From: Glaciimonas sp. PCH181
Lineage (GTDB): Bacteria > Pseudomonadota > Gammaproteobacteria > Burkholderiales > Burkholderiaceae_D
Reading direction: 5' to 3'
Length of the DNA stretch: 64,000 bases
Assembly (NCBI RefSeq): GCF_003056055.1
Contig: NZ_PYFP01000001.1
Coordinates: forward strand, 1,364,001-1,428,000
Positions 1-8,497 of the stretch are shown piece after piece. The position numbers were made by a program, and so were the translations under genes. The notes beneath the pieces are model-generated. The model was not told the DNA's origin. It did no database searches and was given only the letters and a program-made list of their open reading frames with translations. Every line of letters starts with the position of its first letter. Positions within the stretch are counted from its first letter, which is position 1.

Positions 1-1243
1 AGGTTGTCATCGAATTGGCAAAAATGCCCATCAAGTCGCGACGGCCGGTGAGTTTAATCAGCGGATACATGGCAAACGGCAACTGCAAACTCAGCACAAC
101 TTGACTCATCACCAGCAAACGTCCAACCGAATGCTCTCCCAAAATCATCACGCCGATTAGCGCTGGTATCAATGCCAGACTGCGTGTGATCAGACGGCGC
201 TGCCAGCACGGTATTTTTATCTTTAGAAAGCCATCCATGATGACCTGGCCCGCAATGGTGCCGGTAAATGTCGAGCTTTGGCCAGACGCCAACAACGCCA
301 CGCCGAAGAGAATCCCCGCCACCGCAGTGCCTGCAATCGGATCCAGCAAATGAAATGCCTGATCGATTTCTATCGCGACATTGTTGCCTTTGCCGTGAAA
401 TGCGGCGGCAGCCAGCACCAGGATCGCAACGTTAATCACCAGCGCCACCATCAACGAAAATATCGTATCCAGTCGTGAAAACCGGATTGCCTGTAGTCGG
501 CTCTGATCGTTATCGGCAACCACCCGGGTCTGCACAATCGACGAATGCAGATACAGATTGTGCGGCATGATCGTTGCACCCAATATCCCAATCGCGATAT
601 ACAACGGTTCTTGACTCGATAGCGCCTTCAATGATGGGATTGCCCCGGCAGCGACCGCGCTCCAGTCGGGCTTGATAAAGAGCAGTTCAGTAAACAGACA
701 CAGGCTGATGGTGATGATCAAGCCCAGAATAATCGCCTCAACCTGACGGAAACCTCGGCCTTTTAGTCCTAGCACAATCAACGTATCAAACGCCGTCAGT
801 AATACCCCATTCACCAGCGATACGCCGAAAAGCAACTTGAACGCCAGCGCACTGCCCAGCACTTCTGCCACGTCACAGGCGATGATTGAAATTTCCGCAA
901 AAAACCACAGCGTTTTTCCAGTACGCGGGCTGTATTGTTCGCGGCAATGCACTGCAAGATCTTTTTTAGTCGCAATACCCAAGCGCATGCTGAGGCATTG
1001 CAGCACTATCGCTGCCAGACTCGACAAAATCACGACAAAAAGCAGGCTATAGCCAAATTGCGATCCGGCTTGAATATCGGTAGCCCAGTTTCCCGGGTCC
1101 ATATAGCCGATGGAGACCAGCAAGCCGGGACCGGCAAAACGGAGAATTTTTCGCCACAGAGGCGCTCCCTGCGCAACAGCGATAGTGCCAGCGACTTCAG
1201 TAGGACAAAACGGCGCAGTCGCCGTAGTGGGTAAGCCGAACAT
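1..1243 (-). CDS. mntH: NRAMP-family divalent metal (Mn2+/Fe2+) transporter MntH, 3' end cut by window
   Basis: Inner-membrane proton-coupled importer of Mn2+/Fe2+. The frame is open from an ATG at 1243 to the window edge, giving about 414 codons of a family usually 410-450 long, so only the C-terminus is missing. The TM1 metal-binding motif DPGN (about residues 49-52, inside GYMDPGNWATDIQAG) and the TM6 motif GATIMPHNLY are both present. Hydrophobic segments continue through the visible part. The protein stands alone and faces away from the lipoprotein gene. The start follows a weak Shine-Dalgarno (gaaag). No Fur or MntR site was recognised upstream. Family assignment is secure; Mn versus Fe preference is inference. 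Confidence 0.93.
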   Translation of the reverse strand, partial: MFGLPTTATAPFCPTEVAGTIAVAQGAPLWRKILRFAGPGLLVSIGYMDPGNWATDIQAGSQFGYSLLFVVILSSLAAIVLQCLSMRLGIATKKDLAVHCREQYSPRTGKTLWFFAEISIIACDVAEVLGSALAFKLLFGVSLVNGVLLTAFDTLIVLGLKGRGFRQVEAIILGLIITISLCLFTELLFIKPDWSAVAAGAIPSLKALSSQEPLYIAIGILGATIMPHNLYLHSSIVQTRVVADNDQSRLQAIRFSRLDTIFSLMVALVINVAILVLAAAAFHGKGNNVAIEIDQAFHLLDPIAGTAVAGILFGVALLASGQSSTFTGTIAGQVIMDGFLKIKIPCWQRRLITRSLALIPALIGVMILGEHSVGRLLVMSQVVLSLQLPFAMYPLIKLTGRRDLMGIFANSMTT

Positions 1244-1764
1244 AATTCTTTCGATAGACGAGGAGGAAAGCGGCCTTTTATCACGCGGCAATGGCGTGTA
1301 ATCTGGTCAGCTAAAAAATGCGGTCCCGCAAGTGTAACGATTTTATGCCGACATCCCAAGTTTCCTCAAAATCTGCTCTTTTGTGATACTTAAGCCTGCT
1401 GGCGGAGTATCTCAAGCGCTGCAATGCCTCGGCGATCCGTCTCGGATAAAGCAAGAGCCAGATGGCTAAAAAATGTGGGGCCCCGAAGGGCGACGTCTTT
1501 GCGGTCGCCTTCTTTTTGGTTGCGTTTTCTGCGAGGGTGCCTAGTCGAAGCAAGAACAAAGTGACCGGCTCCGGCTGCAAGGCCTCCCCCGGCTTGCAGC
1601 CACGGAGAACAAACCGTTTTATTAACAACAACCAAAACCCAAATAACCCCTAACAGGTATTCGTTCTTGAAATCAAAATGTGACTTAGCAATAAATAACA
1701 TAAGCTAAAAAAAGACCAAAAAAAACCCCAGAAAATCTGGGGTTTTTATGTCGAACTAACTTAA
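1244..1764. other. Intergenic region with a stem-loop element, no convincing gene
   Basis: About 520 bp between mntH and the lipoprotein gene. It contains a GC-rich block (about 1470-1610) with a perfect 9-bp inverted repeat, GGCTGCAAG at 1573-1581 and CTTGCAGCC at 1593-1601. The block is unlike its AT-rich surroundings and resembles intergenic repeat elements often mis-annotated as short proteins in this order. A short echo of its edge (ctaaaaaatg followed by a CCCGCAAG/CCCCGAAG-like run) occurs at about 1311-1330 and 1468-1490. A short plus-strand frame over the block (1462-1653) has no recognisable family and is not called. Confidence 0.4.
1721..1747 (-). terminator. Rho-independent terminator after the lipoprotein gene
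   Basis: Perfect 12-bp stem (AAAAACCCCAGA / TCTGGGGTTTTT) with a 3-nt loop. It lies 17 bp beyond the stop codon of the minus-strand lipoprotein gene, and the minus-strand transcript ends in a run of U. Confidence 0.9.
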
Positions 1765-3399
1765 TTATTTTGATGCCACGCCGCCAAGCAAACCAGTAAG
1801 CAATCCAGTAACTGGCTTCAAAGGAGTAGTCCCTGCACCAGCACCACCGGTTGCACTAGTCAACCCGCTGGTCAAACCTGTCACAAGACCAATTACTGGA
1901 GCAAGAGGACTTGCACCCGAACCAGCAGCACCGCCCAAACCACCAGTCAGACCACTAAGTAACCCAGTCACCGGTGCCAAAGGACCAGCGCCTGCGCCGC
2001 CAGCCGCGCCACCCAAACCGCCTGTCAGACCACTAAGCAATCCAGTCACCGGTGCCAAAGGACCAGCACCTGCGCCATTAGCCGCGCCGCCCAAACCGCC
2101 TGTCAGACCACTAAGCAATCCAGTCACCGGCGCCAAAGGACCTGCCCCTGCGCCACCAGCCGCACCGCCCAAACCACCGGTCAGACTACTAAGTAACCCA
2201 GTCACCGGTGCCAAAGGACCAGCGCCTGTACCACCAGCCGCGCCGCCCAAGCCGCCTGTCAAGCCACCCAGCAAACCGGTTACTGGTGCCAGAGGACCAG
2301 TACCAGCACCACCCGCTGCACCACCTAGGCCGCCGATCAAACCAAGCAACACGTTATTCACCGGTTGCAACAAGCCGCCGGTTTGATTACCCAATAAAGG
2401 TTGTGTACTGTTGGTCAGACTGTTATTACCAAGCGCAACGACGGTATTACCGACTGTCGATACGACGCCACCCAAACTACCTGCCACCGGCACGTTAGAA
2501 CCTGTCAACGTATTCCCCAACGCCACTACGGTGCCACCAACCACACCCAGCAAAGCATTTACCGGTTGATTCAAGCCAGTTGTATTACCGATCGTTTGTG
2601 TAAGCGTATTGACCGTACTAGTCAACGGCACGATAGCCGTACTTAATGTCTGCGTTACCTGTTGTACCGGACCGGTCGTCAAGCCTGTTGTCAACGTGCT
2701 TCCCAGTTGATTCACCACACCGCCAACCGTGTTGACTACACCACCAAGCGGGGTTGTCAACGGCGCTAATGCAGCCAGTTGACCAGTGCCCAAACCGGTC
2801 ACCAATTGGCCTGCGCTTTGTACCGTGTCACCAACTTTGCCGACGACACCGCCAACGCTGCCGACCGTTGTGCCGATCGGATTTTGAGAAGTCCCGATTT
2901 GACCCAGGCCACCCGTCACGCCCGCGCCCAACGTTGTCAGAATGCCGCCGGCATTCGTCACAACACCGTTCAAGCCGGTTTTTGCATCTGTCGGCAATGG
3001 CAGCTGACTAGTCAACGTAGTACCGATCCCCTGCACCGCAGTACCGACGCTCGTCACGACCGAACCAGTATTCGATACCAAGTTAGATGTTGGTACGCTG
3101 CCGCCTGTACCGCCACCAGTGCCACCACCAGTGCCACCACCTGTTCCCCCGCCCGTTCCACCACCAGTGCCACCGCCGGTACCACCACCTGTTCCCCCGC
3201 CAGTACCGCCACCGGTGCCGCCGCCATCAGTTCCACCAGTACCGCCGCCCGTGCCACCACCGGTACCACCATCAGTACCTGCTCCTGTGCCGCCGCTTCC
3301 GCTGCCATAGCCTAGAGAGCCGCCTCCAGCACATCCCGTTAACATTGCAGCGAATAGTAATGACACTGCGACCAGAGTTCTTTTTTGTGTTGCTTTCAT
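1765..3399 (-). CDS. Collagen-like / glycine-rich repeat lipoprotein
   Basis: Predicted outer-membrane or surface lipoprotein of 544 residues. The start at 3399 is chosen over an upstream in-frame codon (3510) because GGGAGAAG precedes it and a lipoprotein signal follows directly, with lipobox L20-T-G-C23. After the Cys comes a Gly/Ser linker and a run of about 13 GGTGG-type units (about residues 38-102). A middle region repeats V-G-T/G-V-V motifs, and the C-terminal third has tandem 26-residue repeats of the APVTGLLSGLTGGLGGAA type. Similar proteins are annotated collagen-like triple-helix repeat proteins in Burkholderiales. The GGT/GGG units do not keep strict Gly-X-Y spacing with Pro, so a triple helix is uncertain. 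No enzymatic domain is seen; adhesion or biofilm roles are inference. A terminator follows. Confidence 0.75.
   Translation of the reverse strand: MKATQKRTLVAVSLLFAAMLTGCAGGGSLGYGSGSGGTGAGTDGGTGGGTGGGTGGTDGGGTGGGTGGGTGGGTGGGTGGGTGGGTGGGTGGGTGGGTGGSVPTSNLVSNTGSVVTSVGTAVQGIGTTLTSQLPLPTDAKTGLNGVVTNAGGILTTLGAGVTGGLGQIGTSQNPIGTTVGSVGGVVGKVGDTVQSAGQLVTGLGTGQLAALAPLTTPLGGVVNTVGGVVNQLGSTLTTGLTTGPVQQVTQTLSTAIVPLTSTVNTLTQTIGNTTGLNQPVNALLGVVGGTVVALGNTLTGSNVPVAGSLGGVVSTVGNTVVALGNNSLTNSTQPLLGNQTGGLLQPVNNVLLGLIGGLGGAAGGAGTGPLAPVTGLLGGLTGGLGGAAGGTGAGPLAPVTGLLSSLTGGLGGAAGGAGAGPLAPVTGLLSGLTGGLGGAANGAGAGPLAPVTGLLSGLTGGLGGAAGGAGAGPLAPVTGLLSGLTGGLGGAAGSGASPLAPVIGLVTGLTSGLTSATGGAGAGTTPLKPVTGLLTGLLGGVASK
1965..2354 (-). 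repeat. 78-bp tandem repeat (5 units) in lipoprotein gene
   Basis: The same motif (cagtcaccggtgccaa or close variants) recurs at 1965, 2043, 2121, 2199 and 2277, exactly 78 bp apart, encoding 26 residues per unit. Two diverged units lie at 1780-1960. The unit is a multiple of three, so copy-number change would keep the frame. Confidence 0.9.
3110..3285 (-). repeat. Short GGTGGN coding repeat
   Basis: Near-continuous run of 12-bp units (accaccagtgcc/cccgttccaccg variants) encoding GGTG tetrapeptides after the lipobox. This is low-complexity sequence prone to slippage and to assembly error. Confidence 0.85.
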
Positions 3400-3784
3400 G
3401 GTACTTCTCCCTTGTGGATAACGCAGATAAAAATCTGCTTTGGGTTCCTTAATGCAAAGAACATACCAGAGAGCAATTCCACAAAAATAGTAGCCTACCC
3501 ACTCCTTCAAAATCTTTAAAAATTAATATAATTTCCTTTAAAATCAACAACTAAGCGACTTACCAGCACAAAAAATGATATTTTTTAGATTTTGGGTTTT
3601 GGGCTATTTTCGCGTTCGATGTTACGTAACATGCGGGAACATCCCACCCCAAAAAACTGACTATCGCTTTCGTTCGCCATGCCGATACGATTTAATTTTT
3701 CGCCAATAAGAATCGCACCCAGACCTCTCGCATAAACGATAAAAGTCATCAGACAGATACAACGCACTTGTGCCATTGCTGCGA

Positions 3785-4006
3785 TTAGCGCGACGTCAAA
3801 GACCTGATAATGGGCGAGTCTGCAAACCCCATCAGCTCGGCCATCACAGGCATTCTCAACGGCATGATCCACCAACTGCTGACTGGCACATCAGCCGCAT
3901 CGATCCACTCCTCCGCCCGATCATAAGAATCAAAAGGTCCAAAGAGCGCGTAACCGTTCATCGGATCTCCCAGCATGACCACACATATTTCCGCTGCTTT
4001 ATGCAT
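3785..4006 (-). CDS. Small conserved-type hypothetical protein
   Basis: A 73-residue soluble protein with the pattern GDPMNGYALFGPFDSYDRA followed by a WW pair and a Pro-rich end. This recalls small Burkholderiales proteins of the form GNPVDGF-GPFD-A-WW whose role is unknown. The start at 4006 (MHKAAEIC) is chosen because the longer version adds a basic, Cys-rich stretch typical of read-through upstream DNA. The Shine-Dalgarno is weak. It lies downstream of ompW on the same strand, about 70 bp away, with no terminator seen between them, so it could share the FNR-controlled transcript. Function unknown. Confidence 0.55.
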   Translation of the reverse strand: MHKAAEICVVMLGDPMNGYALFGPFDSYDRAEEWIDAADVPVSSWWIMPLRMPVMAELMGFADSPIIRSLTSR

Positions 4007-4077
4007 AGACTTATCAGAGCTGACCGCTCTCTTTCGTAAACGACAACACCCGTGCATGCGTATATATAACGGGACTA

Positions 4078-4692
4078 TTAAAAACGATAACCCACGCCGA
4101 ACCCGATCAGCCACGGATCGATCTGGACCGCGCTGATTTTTTGACCGGCGGCATACACATCGCTCTGAATCTGTAATTTTTTAACATCCAGATTCAATGA
4201 CCAGTGTTGATCGAGCTTATAGTCAACGCCTGCCTGTAACGCCAGACCCCAGCTATTTTTACTCAGGCTGCCAGCACCGTTGAGCAAGTCAACACTAGAA
4301 ATGCGGGTGTAATTCAGCCCGGCGCCAAGATAAGGACTGAACTGCGCTTGCGGCAGGAAGTGGTATTGCAGCGTCAAAGTCGGCGGCAGGTGTTTGAAGC
4401 TACCGATATTTTTTCCATCTAAGGAGACGTCCTGCTTTTGGGGATACGTCAGGACTAATTCGGTGGCCCAGTTTGGCGTAAAGAAGTAAGAAATATCCAC
4501 ATCCGGAATCATCTTGGAATTGACGTGCAAGCGATCCGATGCGCCGACACCACCGATGGCATCCGACTTATTAGCAGGATTCAGATAATCAGCACGCACC
4601 CTTATCTGCCAAGGGCTTTCTTGCGCGGAGACATTCGCGCCGCATATGCTCAAACTCAATAAGACTGCTGCCGATAAAATATTTTTTTTCAT
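4078..4692 (-). CDS. ompW: OmpW-family outer-membrane protein
   Basis: An eight-strand outer-membrane beta-barrel of 204 residues that forms a narrow hydrophobic channel. The start at 4692 follows GGGGAAAA; residues 1-22 form a signal peptide ending AQA/ANVSAQ. The mature part shows WQIRVRADYLNP near the N-terminus, DVDISYFFTPNWATEL in the middle, QYHFLPQAQFSPYLGAGLNYT and a C-terminal GFGVGYRF with terminal Phe, all typical of the family. A consensus FNR box lies upstream (4750-4763) with a TATTGT -10 element at 4722-4727. FNR control of ompW is known in enterobacteria; here the geometry supports activation under low oxygen. Confidence 0.93.
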   Translation of the reverse strand: MKKNILSAAVLLSLSICGANVSAQESPWQIRVRADYLNPANKSDAIGGVGASDRLHVNSKMIPDVDISYFFTPNWATELVLTYPQKQDVSLDGKNIGSFKHLPPTLTLQYHFLPQAQFSPYLGAGLNYTRISSVDLLNGAGSLSKNSWGLALQAGVDYKLDQHWSLNLDVKKLQIQSDVYAAGQKISAVQIDPWLIGFGVGYRF

Positions 4693-4749
4693 TTTTTCCC
4701 CGTTAATTAATGCGTGAAAGCACAATACGGGGAAGCAGATACATGCGAG

Positions 4750-4763
4750 TTGATGTAAATCAA
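4750..4763 (-). promoter_or_regulatory. FNR box upstream of ompW
   Basis: TTGATGTAAATCAA matches the FNR consensus TTGAT-N4-ATCAA exactly. The centre (4756.5) placed at -41.5 predicts a start site near 4715, 23 nt before the ompW ATG, and a -10-like TATTGT falls at 4722-4727 as expected. Confidence 0.88.
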
Positions 4764-4895
4764 TTCAGCGTCATAGCATTATTTTAAAGTTGTTTTGACA
4801 TTCACGACGCATATTTCAGCGGCAGATATTGCAGCACATGCGCCACGCTATATGTCGATCCTGAGCATTTTCGGCAGCGCAATCTGTTGTTGGCA

Positions 4896-5951
4896 TTACG
4901 GTGTAATCGCAATTTTCAACACACCTTCACGCTGATTGGCGAACAGCGCATAGGCCTCTTCAATCTGATCGAGTTTAAATCGATGCGTCACCATGGATTG
5001 CAAATCGACTCGGCCAGATGCAACCACGTTCATCAATCTGCGCATGCGTTCTTTGCCACCGGGACACAAGGTAGTGATGATTTTGTAATCGCCCAATCCA
5101 GCGGCAAAAATATCCATCGATATAGAAATCTTGCCGGAGTAAACACCAAGACTGGAAAGCGTGCCACCCGGTTTTAGTACGCGCAAACAACTCTCAAACG
5201 TTTGTTGCGTGCCCAATGCTTCAATCGCGACATCGACGCCGCGCCCATTGGTCAAGCGCATAATCTCGGAGATCGGATCGGTCTTGGTGTAATCAATAGT
5301 CACATCGGCGCCCAATTTCTTTGCTACTTCAAGACGCGTACTCAAGCCATCAACCGCAATAATCAGACTGGCACCCTTTAATTTCGCGCCTGCTGTTGCA
5401 CATAAACCAATCGGCCCCTGCGCAAAAATAACGACCGTGTCGCCGATCTTTATTTCGCCACTTTCCGCGCCGCCAAAGCCTGTACTCATAATGTCAGGAC
5501 ACATCAATACTTGTTCATCTGTGAGCCCATCCGGTATCGGCTCAAGATTCGACATCGCGTTCGGCACCAACAAGTATTCCGCCTGAGAACCATCAATGGT
5601 GTTGCCAAACCGCCAGCCACCGGCCGCTTTGCCACCACACTGCGATGCGTGCCCATCCAGACATGGATGACATTGACCGCACGGCGTTATTGCGCCGACG
5701 ATCACGCGTTGACCCACGGTATACCCAATGACCCCTGCTCCCAATTCTTCAATCACGCCCACCGGCTCATGCCCAATCGTGCGGCCCTCCGCAACGGGAT
5801 ATTCGCCCTTCAGAATGTGCACATCGGTGCCACAAATCGTTGTCGTCGTAATTTTGATTAATGCCTCGCCAGGACCAGCAACCGGTATCGGCTTTTGCTC
5901 TAACGCGATTTTCCCGGGGCGGATAAATACTGCTGCTTTCATGGTGCGCAT
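4896..5951 (-). CDS. Zinc-dependent medium-chain alcohol dehydrogenase
   Basis: NAD(P)-dependent oxidoreductase of 351 residues in the MDR superfamily. The catalytic zinc ligands are visible: Cys in TTICGTDVH, His-Glu in GHEPVGV, and Asp in MCPDIMSTGF. The structural-zinc cysteines CGQCHPC..QC and a Rossmann segment GPIGLCATAGAKLKGA follow. The Asp ligand and FGGAESGEIKIGD context resemble secondary-alcohol (isopropanol/butanediol-type) dehydrogenases, so a secondary alcohol or ketone substrate is the better guess. The start at 5951 has AGGAG 7 nt upstream. It lies 154 bp downstream of the FNR-boxed usp on the same strand and may be co-transcribed. Confidence 0.88.
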   Translation of the reverse strand: MRTMKAAVFIRPGKIALEQKPIPVAGPGEALIKITTTTICGTDVHILKGEYPVAEGRTIGHEPVGVIEELGAGVIGYTVGQRVIVGAITPCGQCHPCLDGHASQCGGKAAGGWRFGNTIDGSQAEYLLVPNAMSNLEPIPDGLTDEQVLMCPDIMSTGFGGAESGEIKIGDTVVIFAQGPIGLCATAGAKLKGASLIIAVDGLSTRLEVAKKLGADVTIDYTKTDPISEIMRLTNGRGVDVAIEALGTQQTFESCLRVLKPGGTLSSLGVYSGKISISMDIFAAGLGDYKIITTLCPGGKERMRRLMNVVASGRVDLQSMVTHRFKLDQIEEAYALFANQREGVLKIAITP

Positions 5952-6105
5952 CGCTACTCTCCTACAAATCCGGATGATTAAAAACGCGTCTGACCGTATT
6001 TTCCTTCAGCATATCTTTGCGGTCATCCGCACGGTATTGGCAACAAAAACTGTTATCAGCATTAATGTCTATCGGACTAATTTTCACAATTTATGGGGCG
6101 ATACT

Positions 6106-6555
6106 TCAGTCCCCTGCAGCGGCCTTATACACGATGACGGGTATGCCGGAGTACGCCAGCACTTTTTGCGTCTCGCTACCTAACATCAATTTGTTGACGC
6201 CTTTTCTACCGTGCGACGCCATAAAAATCACGTCGCAGTGATGTTGTTCCGCACTTTTTACAATCTCCTGCGCGCACCAACCTGCTGGCGTATAGACTTC
6301 GCAGACAATGCCTGCCTCGCGTGCCGAGTCAGCGATTTGCTGGACGTTCTCTTTGGCGGACTGCTCGACAGCCTCTTTCAACAAACGCAGATCTTCGGTC
6401 CCGCCCAGCATCGTGACCGGGAAATAAGAATAGATTTCGGCGACTGACAAACCTACTATTTTGCTGCCATTGCTTTTGGCAAACTTAATAGCGGCCTGAA
6501 CAGCCTTCGTAGACAGATCGGAGCCGTCTGTCGCCAACAATATTGTCTTGAACAT
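6106..6555 (-). CDS. Universal stress protein (UspA family)
   Basis: Single-domain cytoplasmic Usp of 149 residues. It has the N-terminal ILLATDGSDLS beta-strand/Asp and the ATP-binding motif G-2x-G-9x-G-S/T: SHGRKGVNKLMLGSETQKVL, ending with IPVIVYK. Proteins of this type bind ATP and help survival under energy or oxygen limitation. An FNR box at 6617-6630 sits at the right distance for activation, with a -10-like TAGGAT at 6589-6594, so it should be induced at low oxygen. The alcohol dehydrogenase gene follows on the same strand. Confidence 0.93.
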   Translation of the reverse strand: MFKTILLATDGSDLSTKAVQAAIKFAKSNGSKIVGLSVAEIYSYFPVTMLGGTEDLRLLKEAVEQSAKENVQQIADSAREAGIVCEVYTPAGWCAQEIVKSAEQHHCDVIFMASHGRKGVNKLMLGSETQKVLAYSGIPVIVYKAAAGD

Positions 6556-6616
6556 GATTTTAGGTAGAGGAAAGTGATGAATGAAACGATCCTATGCCTG
6601 TTCTTCTGAGCAATTT

Positions 6617-6630
6617 TTGACGTGGATCAA
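6617..6630 (-). promoter_or_regulatory. FNR box upstream of usp/adh
   Basis: TTGACGTGGATCAA fits TTGAY-N4-ATCAA. The centre at 6623.5 predicts a start site near 6582, 27 nt before the usp ATG, with TAGGAT in the -10 position. Confidence 0.85.
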
Positions 6631-6891
6631 ATGCAGAACGATAGGATAGATAAAACTAGCGGGTATTCGCCATTTTCAGCACCGGATTGGCAACAGCACA
6701 CGGTCAACCACCTCACGCAAACGTTACGAAGGGTGCCAGAAATGAGACAGTCAGGAGCACATTTTTAAGCGATTGGCGTGCTGTAAGGATGTGTTAACAA
6801 TTTTAGAGTACAGTCATCTTAAGCAGCGTTTACAGTTGCATAATCAACATTTATCGCTATAAATTAACCAAAAGTTCGCTATGAATTCGCT

Positions 6892-7656
6892 ATGAGTCAG
6901 CCCCTTTCCTTCACCACATCGGCCACTTTGAATATCGGTGCTTTAAAAGCGAGTTGCGCTGGTTGCAGCCTGCACCATTTGTGTCTGCCTATGGGTCTGG
7001 ACGATGCGGATATCAACCGCCTGGATCAGATCGTCGGACGCCGTCGTCGTCTGTTGCGCGACGAAAGTCTGTACCGGATGGATGACCCGTTCAAAAATCT
7101 TTACGCCATCCGCATCGGGCATTTCAAAACCTATCAGCTCAATCCAAGCGGCGAGCAACAAGTTACCGGTTTCCAGATGACTGGCGAATTGCTGGGCATG
7201 GATGCGATCAGCGCGGACCGCCATCAATGCGATGCAGTGGCGCTTGAGGATAGTGAAGTGTGCGAAATCCCATTTTCGCGGCTGGAAGAACTGTTCGGTC
7301 ACATTCCCATGTTGCTGCGGCACTTTCACCGAATCATGGGACAAGAAATCACGCGAGAGCAGAATGTCATGCTGTTGCTGGGAAATATGCGCGCCGAACA
7401 ACGCTTTGCCGCGTTCTTGATTAATCTGTCATCACGCTATGCTGCACGCGGTTATTCTTCTACACGCTTCCAATTGCGGATGTCGCGCGAAGACATCGGC
7501 AACTATCTTGGACTAACCATCGAAAGTATTAGCCGGTTGGTGACACGCTTCAAGAAACAAGGCTTGCTGAAAGTCGATAAGCGGGAAATCCAACTACTCG
7601 ACCCGGCATTATTAAAGGCGCTGGCAGCAGGCACCGAAAGCTGCAATCCGATGTAA
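6892..7656 (+). CDS. fnr: FNR-type oxygen-sensing transcription regulator
   Basis: Crp/Fnr-family regulator of 254 residues that binds DNA as a [4Fe-4S] dimer when oxygen is low. Three N-terminal ligand cysteines C22-x2-C25-x5-C31 and the fourth, C124 in SEVCEIPF, are all present. A cyclic-nucleotide-like beta-roll (about 40-140) leads through a dimerisation helix to a C-terminal helix-turn-helix with the E-xx-SR specificity signature (TIESISRLVTRF) that recognises TTGAT half sites. It is convergent with the cco operon (10 bp between stops) and is the likely controller of the five boxes in this window. A four-codon reading frame (6881-6895) overlaps its start as ATGA. Confidence 0.96.
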   Translation: MSQPLSFTTSATLNIGALKASCAGCSLHHLCLPMGLDDADINRLDQIVGRRRRLLRDESLYRMDDPFKNLYAIRIGHFKTYQLNPSGEQQVTGFQMTGELLGMDAISADRHQCDAVALEDSEVCEIPFSRLEELFGHIPMLLRHFHRIMGQEITREQNVMLLLGNMRAEQRFAAFLINLSSRYAARGYSSTRFQLRMSREDIGNYLGLTIESISRLVTRFKKQGLLKVDKREIQLLDPALLKALAAGTESCNPM

Positions 7657-7666
7657 AGCTGCCATA

Positions 7667-7906
7667 TCAAGCCGAGGGATAGCCTTCGCCGGACACTTTC
7701 AGCAAGTATTGCGTCAACAGGCTTGCCAGCGAACAAAATAACCAGAAAAAGAAGAAGCCGATGGTGTAGCCCGCTATCGGCGGCAATACTTGCAGGCCGC
7801 CAAGGCGGAGTAACTCCTGCGGATCAAACAACGCAAAAAAACAACCTTCGGCAACTGCGGCCACTAGAAAAGATGGCCAAACAATGTTCATCGCTAATCG
7901 CAACAT
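7667..7906 (-). CDS. Small membrane protein at end of cco operon
   Basis: A 79-residue protein with two strongly hydrophobic segments, about 6-27 and about 38-68 (IAGYTIGFFFFWLFCSLASLLTQYLL), and a short polar tail. No family was recognised. It sits 34 bp after ccoH on the same strand and ends the ccoNOQPGH run, so co-transcription and a link to oxidase assembly are likely but inferred. The frame looks coding: hydrophobic blocks are broken by charged residues only at the membrane borders. It does not look like a part of FixH or CcoS. Confidence 0.7.
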   Translation of the reverse strand: MLRLAMNIVWPSFLVAAVAEGCFFALFDPQELLRLGGLQVLPPIAGYTIGFFFFWLFCSLASLLTQYLLKVSGEGYPSA

Positions 7907-7940
7907 GATCCTGCCCTCGTTTCTCTACCGGTCCATTTCA

Positions 7941-8480
7941 CTATCTGTCGGCTGGCGATAAATCGGCATGCAGACCAAGCATCTGCTGCGGCCATTTCCA
8001 CAATCCGGTCAAGCGCCAGTCGCGTCGATCACTTTCGACTAGTACTTGCCATTGCGCTCTTTCCAGCATCGGCAAAGCAATCGTAAAACTGCCATTCGGA
8101 TCTAGTTGCGCGACCAGTTTGATATCTTTTTCAGGCTGGGTGGGATGGGCAAGATGGATTAATATTTTTCCGGGCACTGGTCCGCCAAATCCCAAAACAG
8201 AACCGCTTAATTTACCCGCTGAAGGATCGTAACGGGCATCCAGCTTCAGCCCCAGCCCGGTAGCGATACTGTCGCGACGCAAATCCTGATTGATGGCTAA
8301 ACCCTGTTTATAGTAATCATCCACGACCATCGCATCTTGCCGCGAGAATGCCAGCCAGCCGGTATACGTGGCCGCCATTACGACGATGCCCGGCCCCAGC
8401 ATGAGCAGCCACGGCCAAGCTTGCTTATACCACGGCCTTTTAGTGCTGACTTGCGCAATTGAGGGCGATGAAGACAACAT
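7941..8480 (-). CDS. ccoH: FixH-family cbb3 oxidase accessory protein
   Basis: A 179-residue inner-membrane protein with one N-terminal transmembrane helix (about 24-45) and a periplasmic beta-rich domain. It carries the FixH sequence VDDYYKQGLAINQDLRRD (about 72-90). FixH/CcoH stays with the assembling cbb3 oxidase and is needed for its stability. The gene lies 17 bp after ccoG; its start follows AAGGAGAAG. The C-terminus (WKWPQQMLGLHADL) is normal for the family. Confidence 0.9.
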   Translation of the reverse strand: MLSSSPSIAQVSTKRPWYKQAWPWLLMLGPGIVVMAATYTGWLAFSRQDAMVVDDYYKQGLAINQDLRRDSIATGLGLKLDARYDPSAGKLSGSVLGFGGPVPGKILIHLAHPTQPEKDIKLVAQLDPNGSFTIALPMLERAQWQVLVESDRRDWRLTGLWKWPQQMLGLHADLSPADR

Positions 8481-8497
8481 GCACTTCTCCTTTAAAT

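Noticed and set aside
1965..2354. Regular 78-bp repeats that could look like a CRISPR array
   Set aside because: There are no unique spacers between repeats; the units are contiguous and encode in-frame 26-residue repeats of the lipoprotein.
2208..3452. Several long plus-strand frames opposite the lipoprotein gene
   Set aside because: They are antisense translations of the Gly-rich repeats (giving Pro, His or Thr runs) and have no start signals or family features.
3585..3875. Minus-strand frame of 96 codons overlapping the small hypothetical gene
   Set aside because: No ribosome site and no recognisable family; it overlaps the better-supported frame at 3785-4006.
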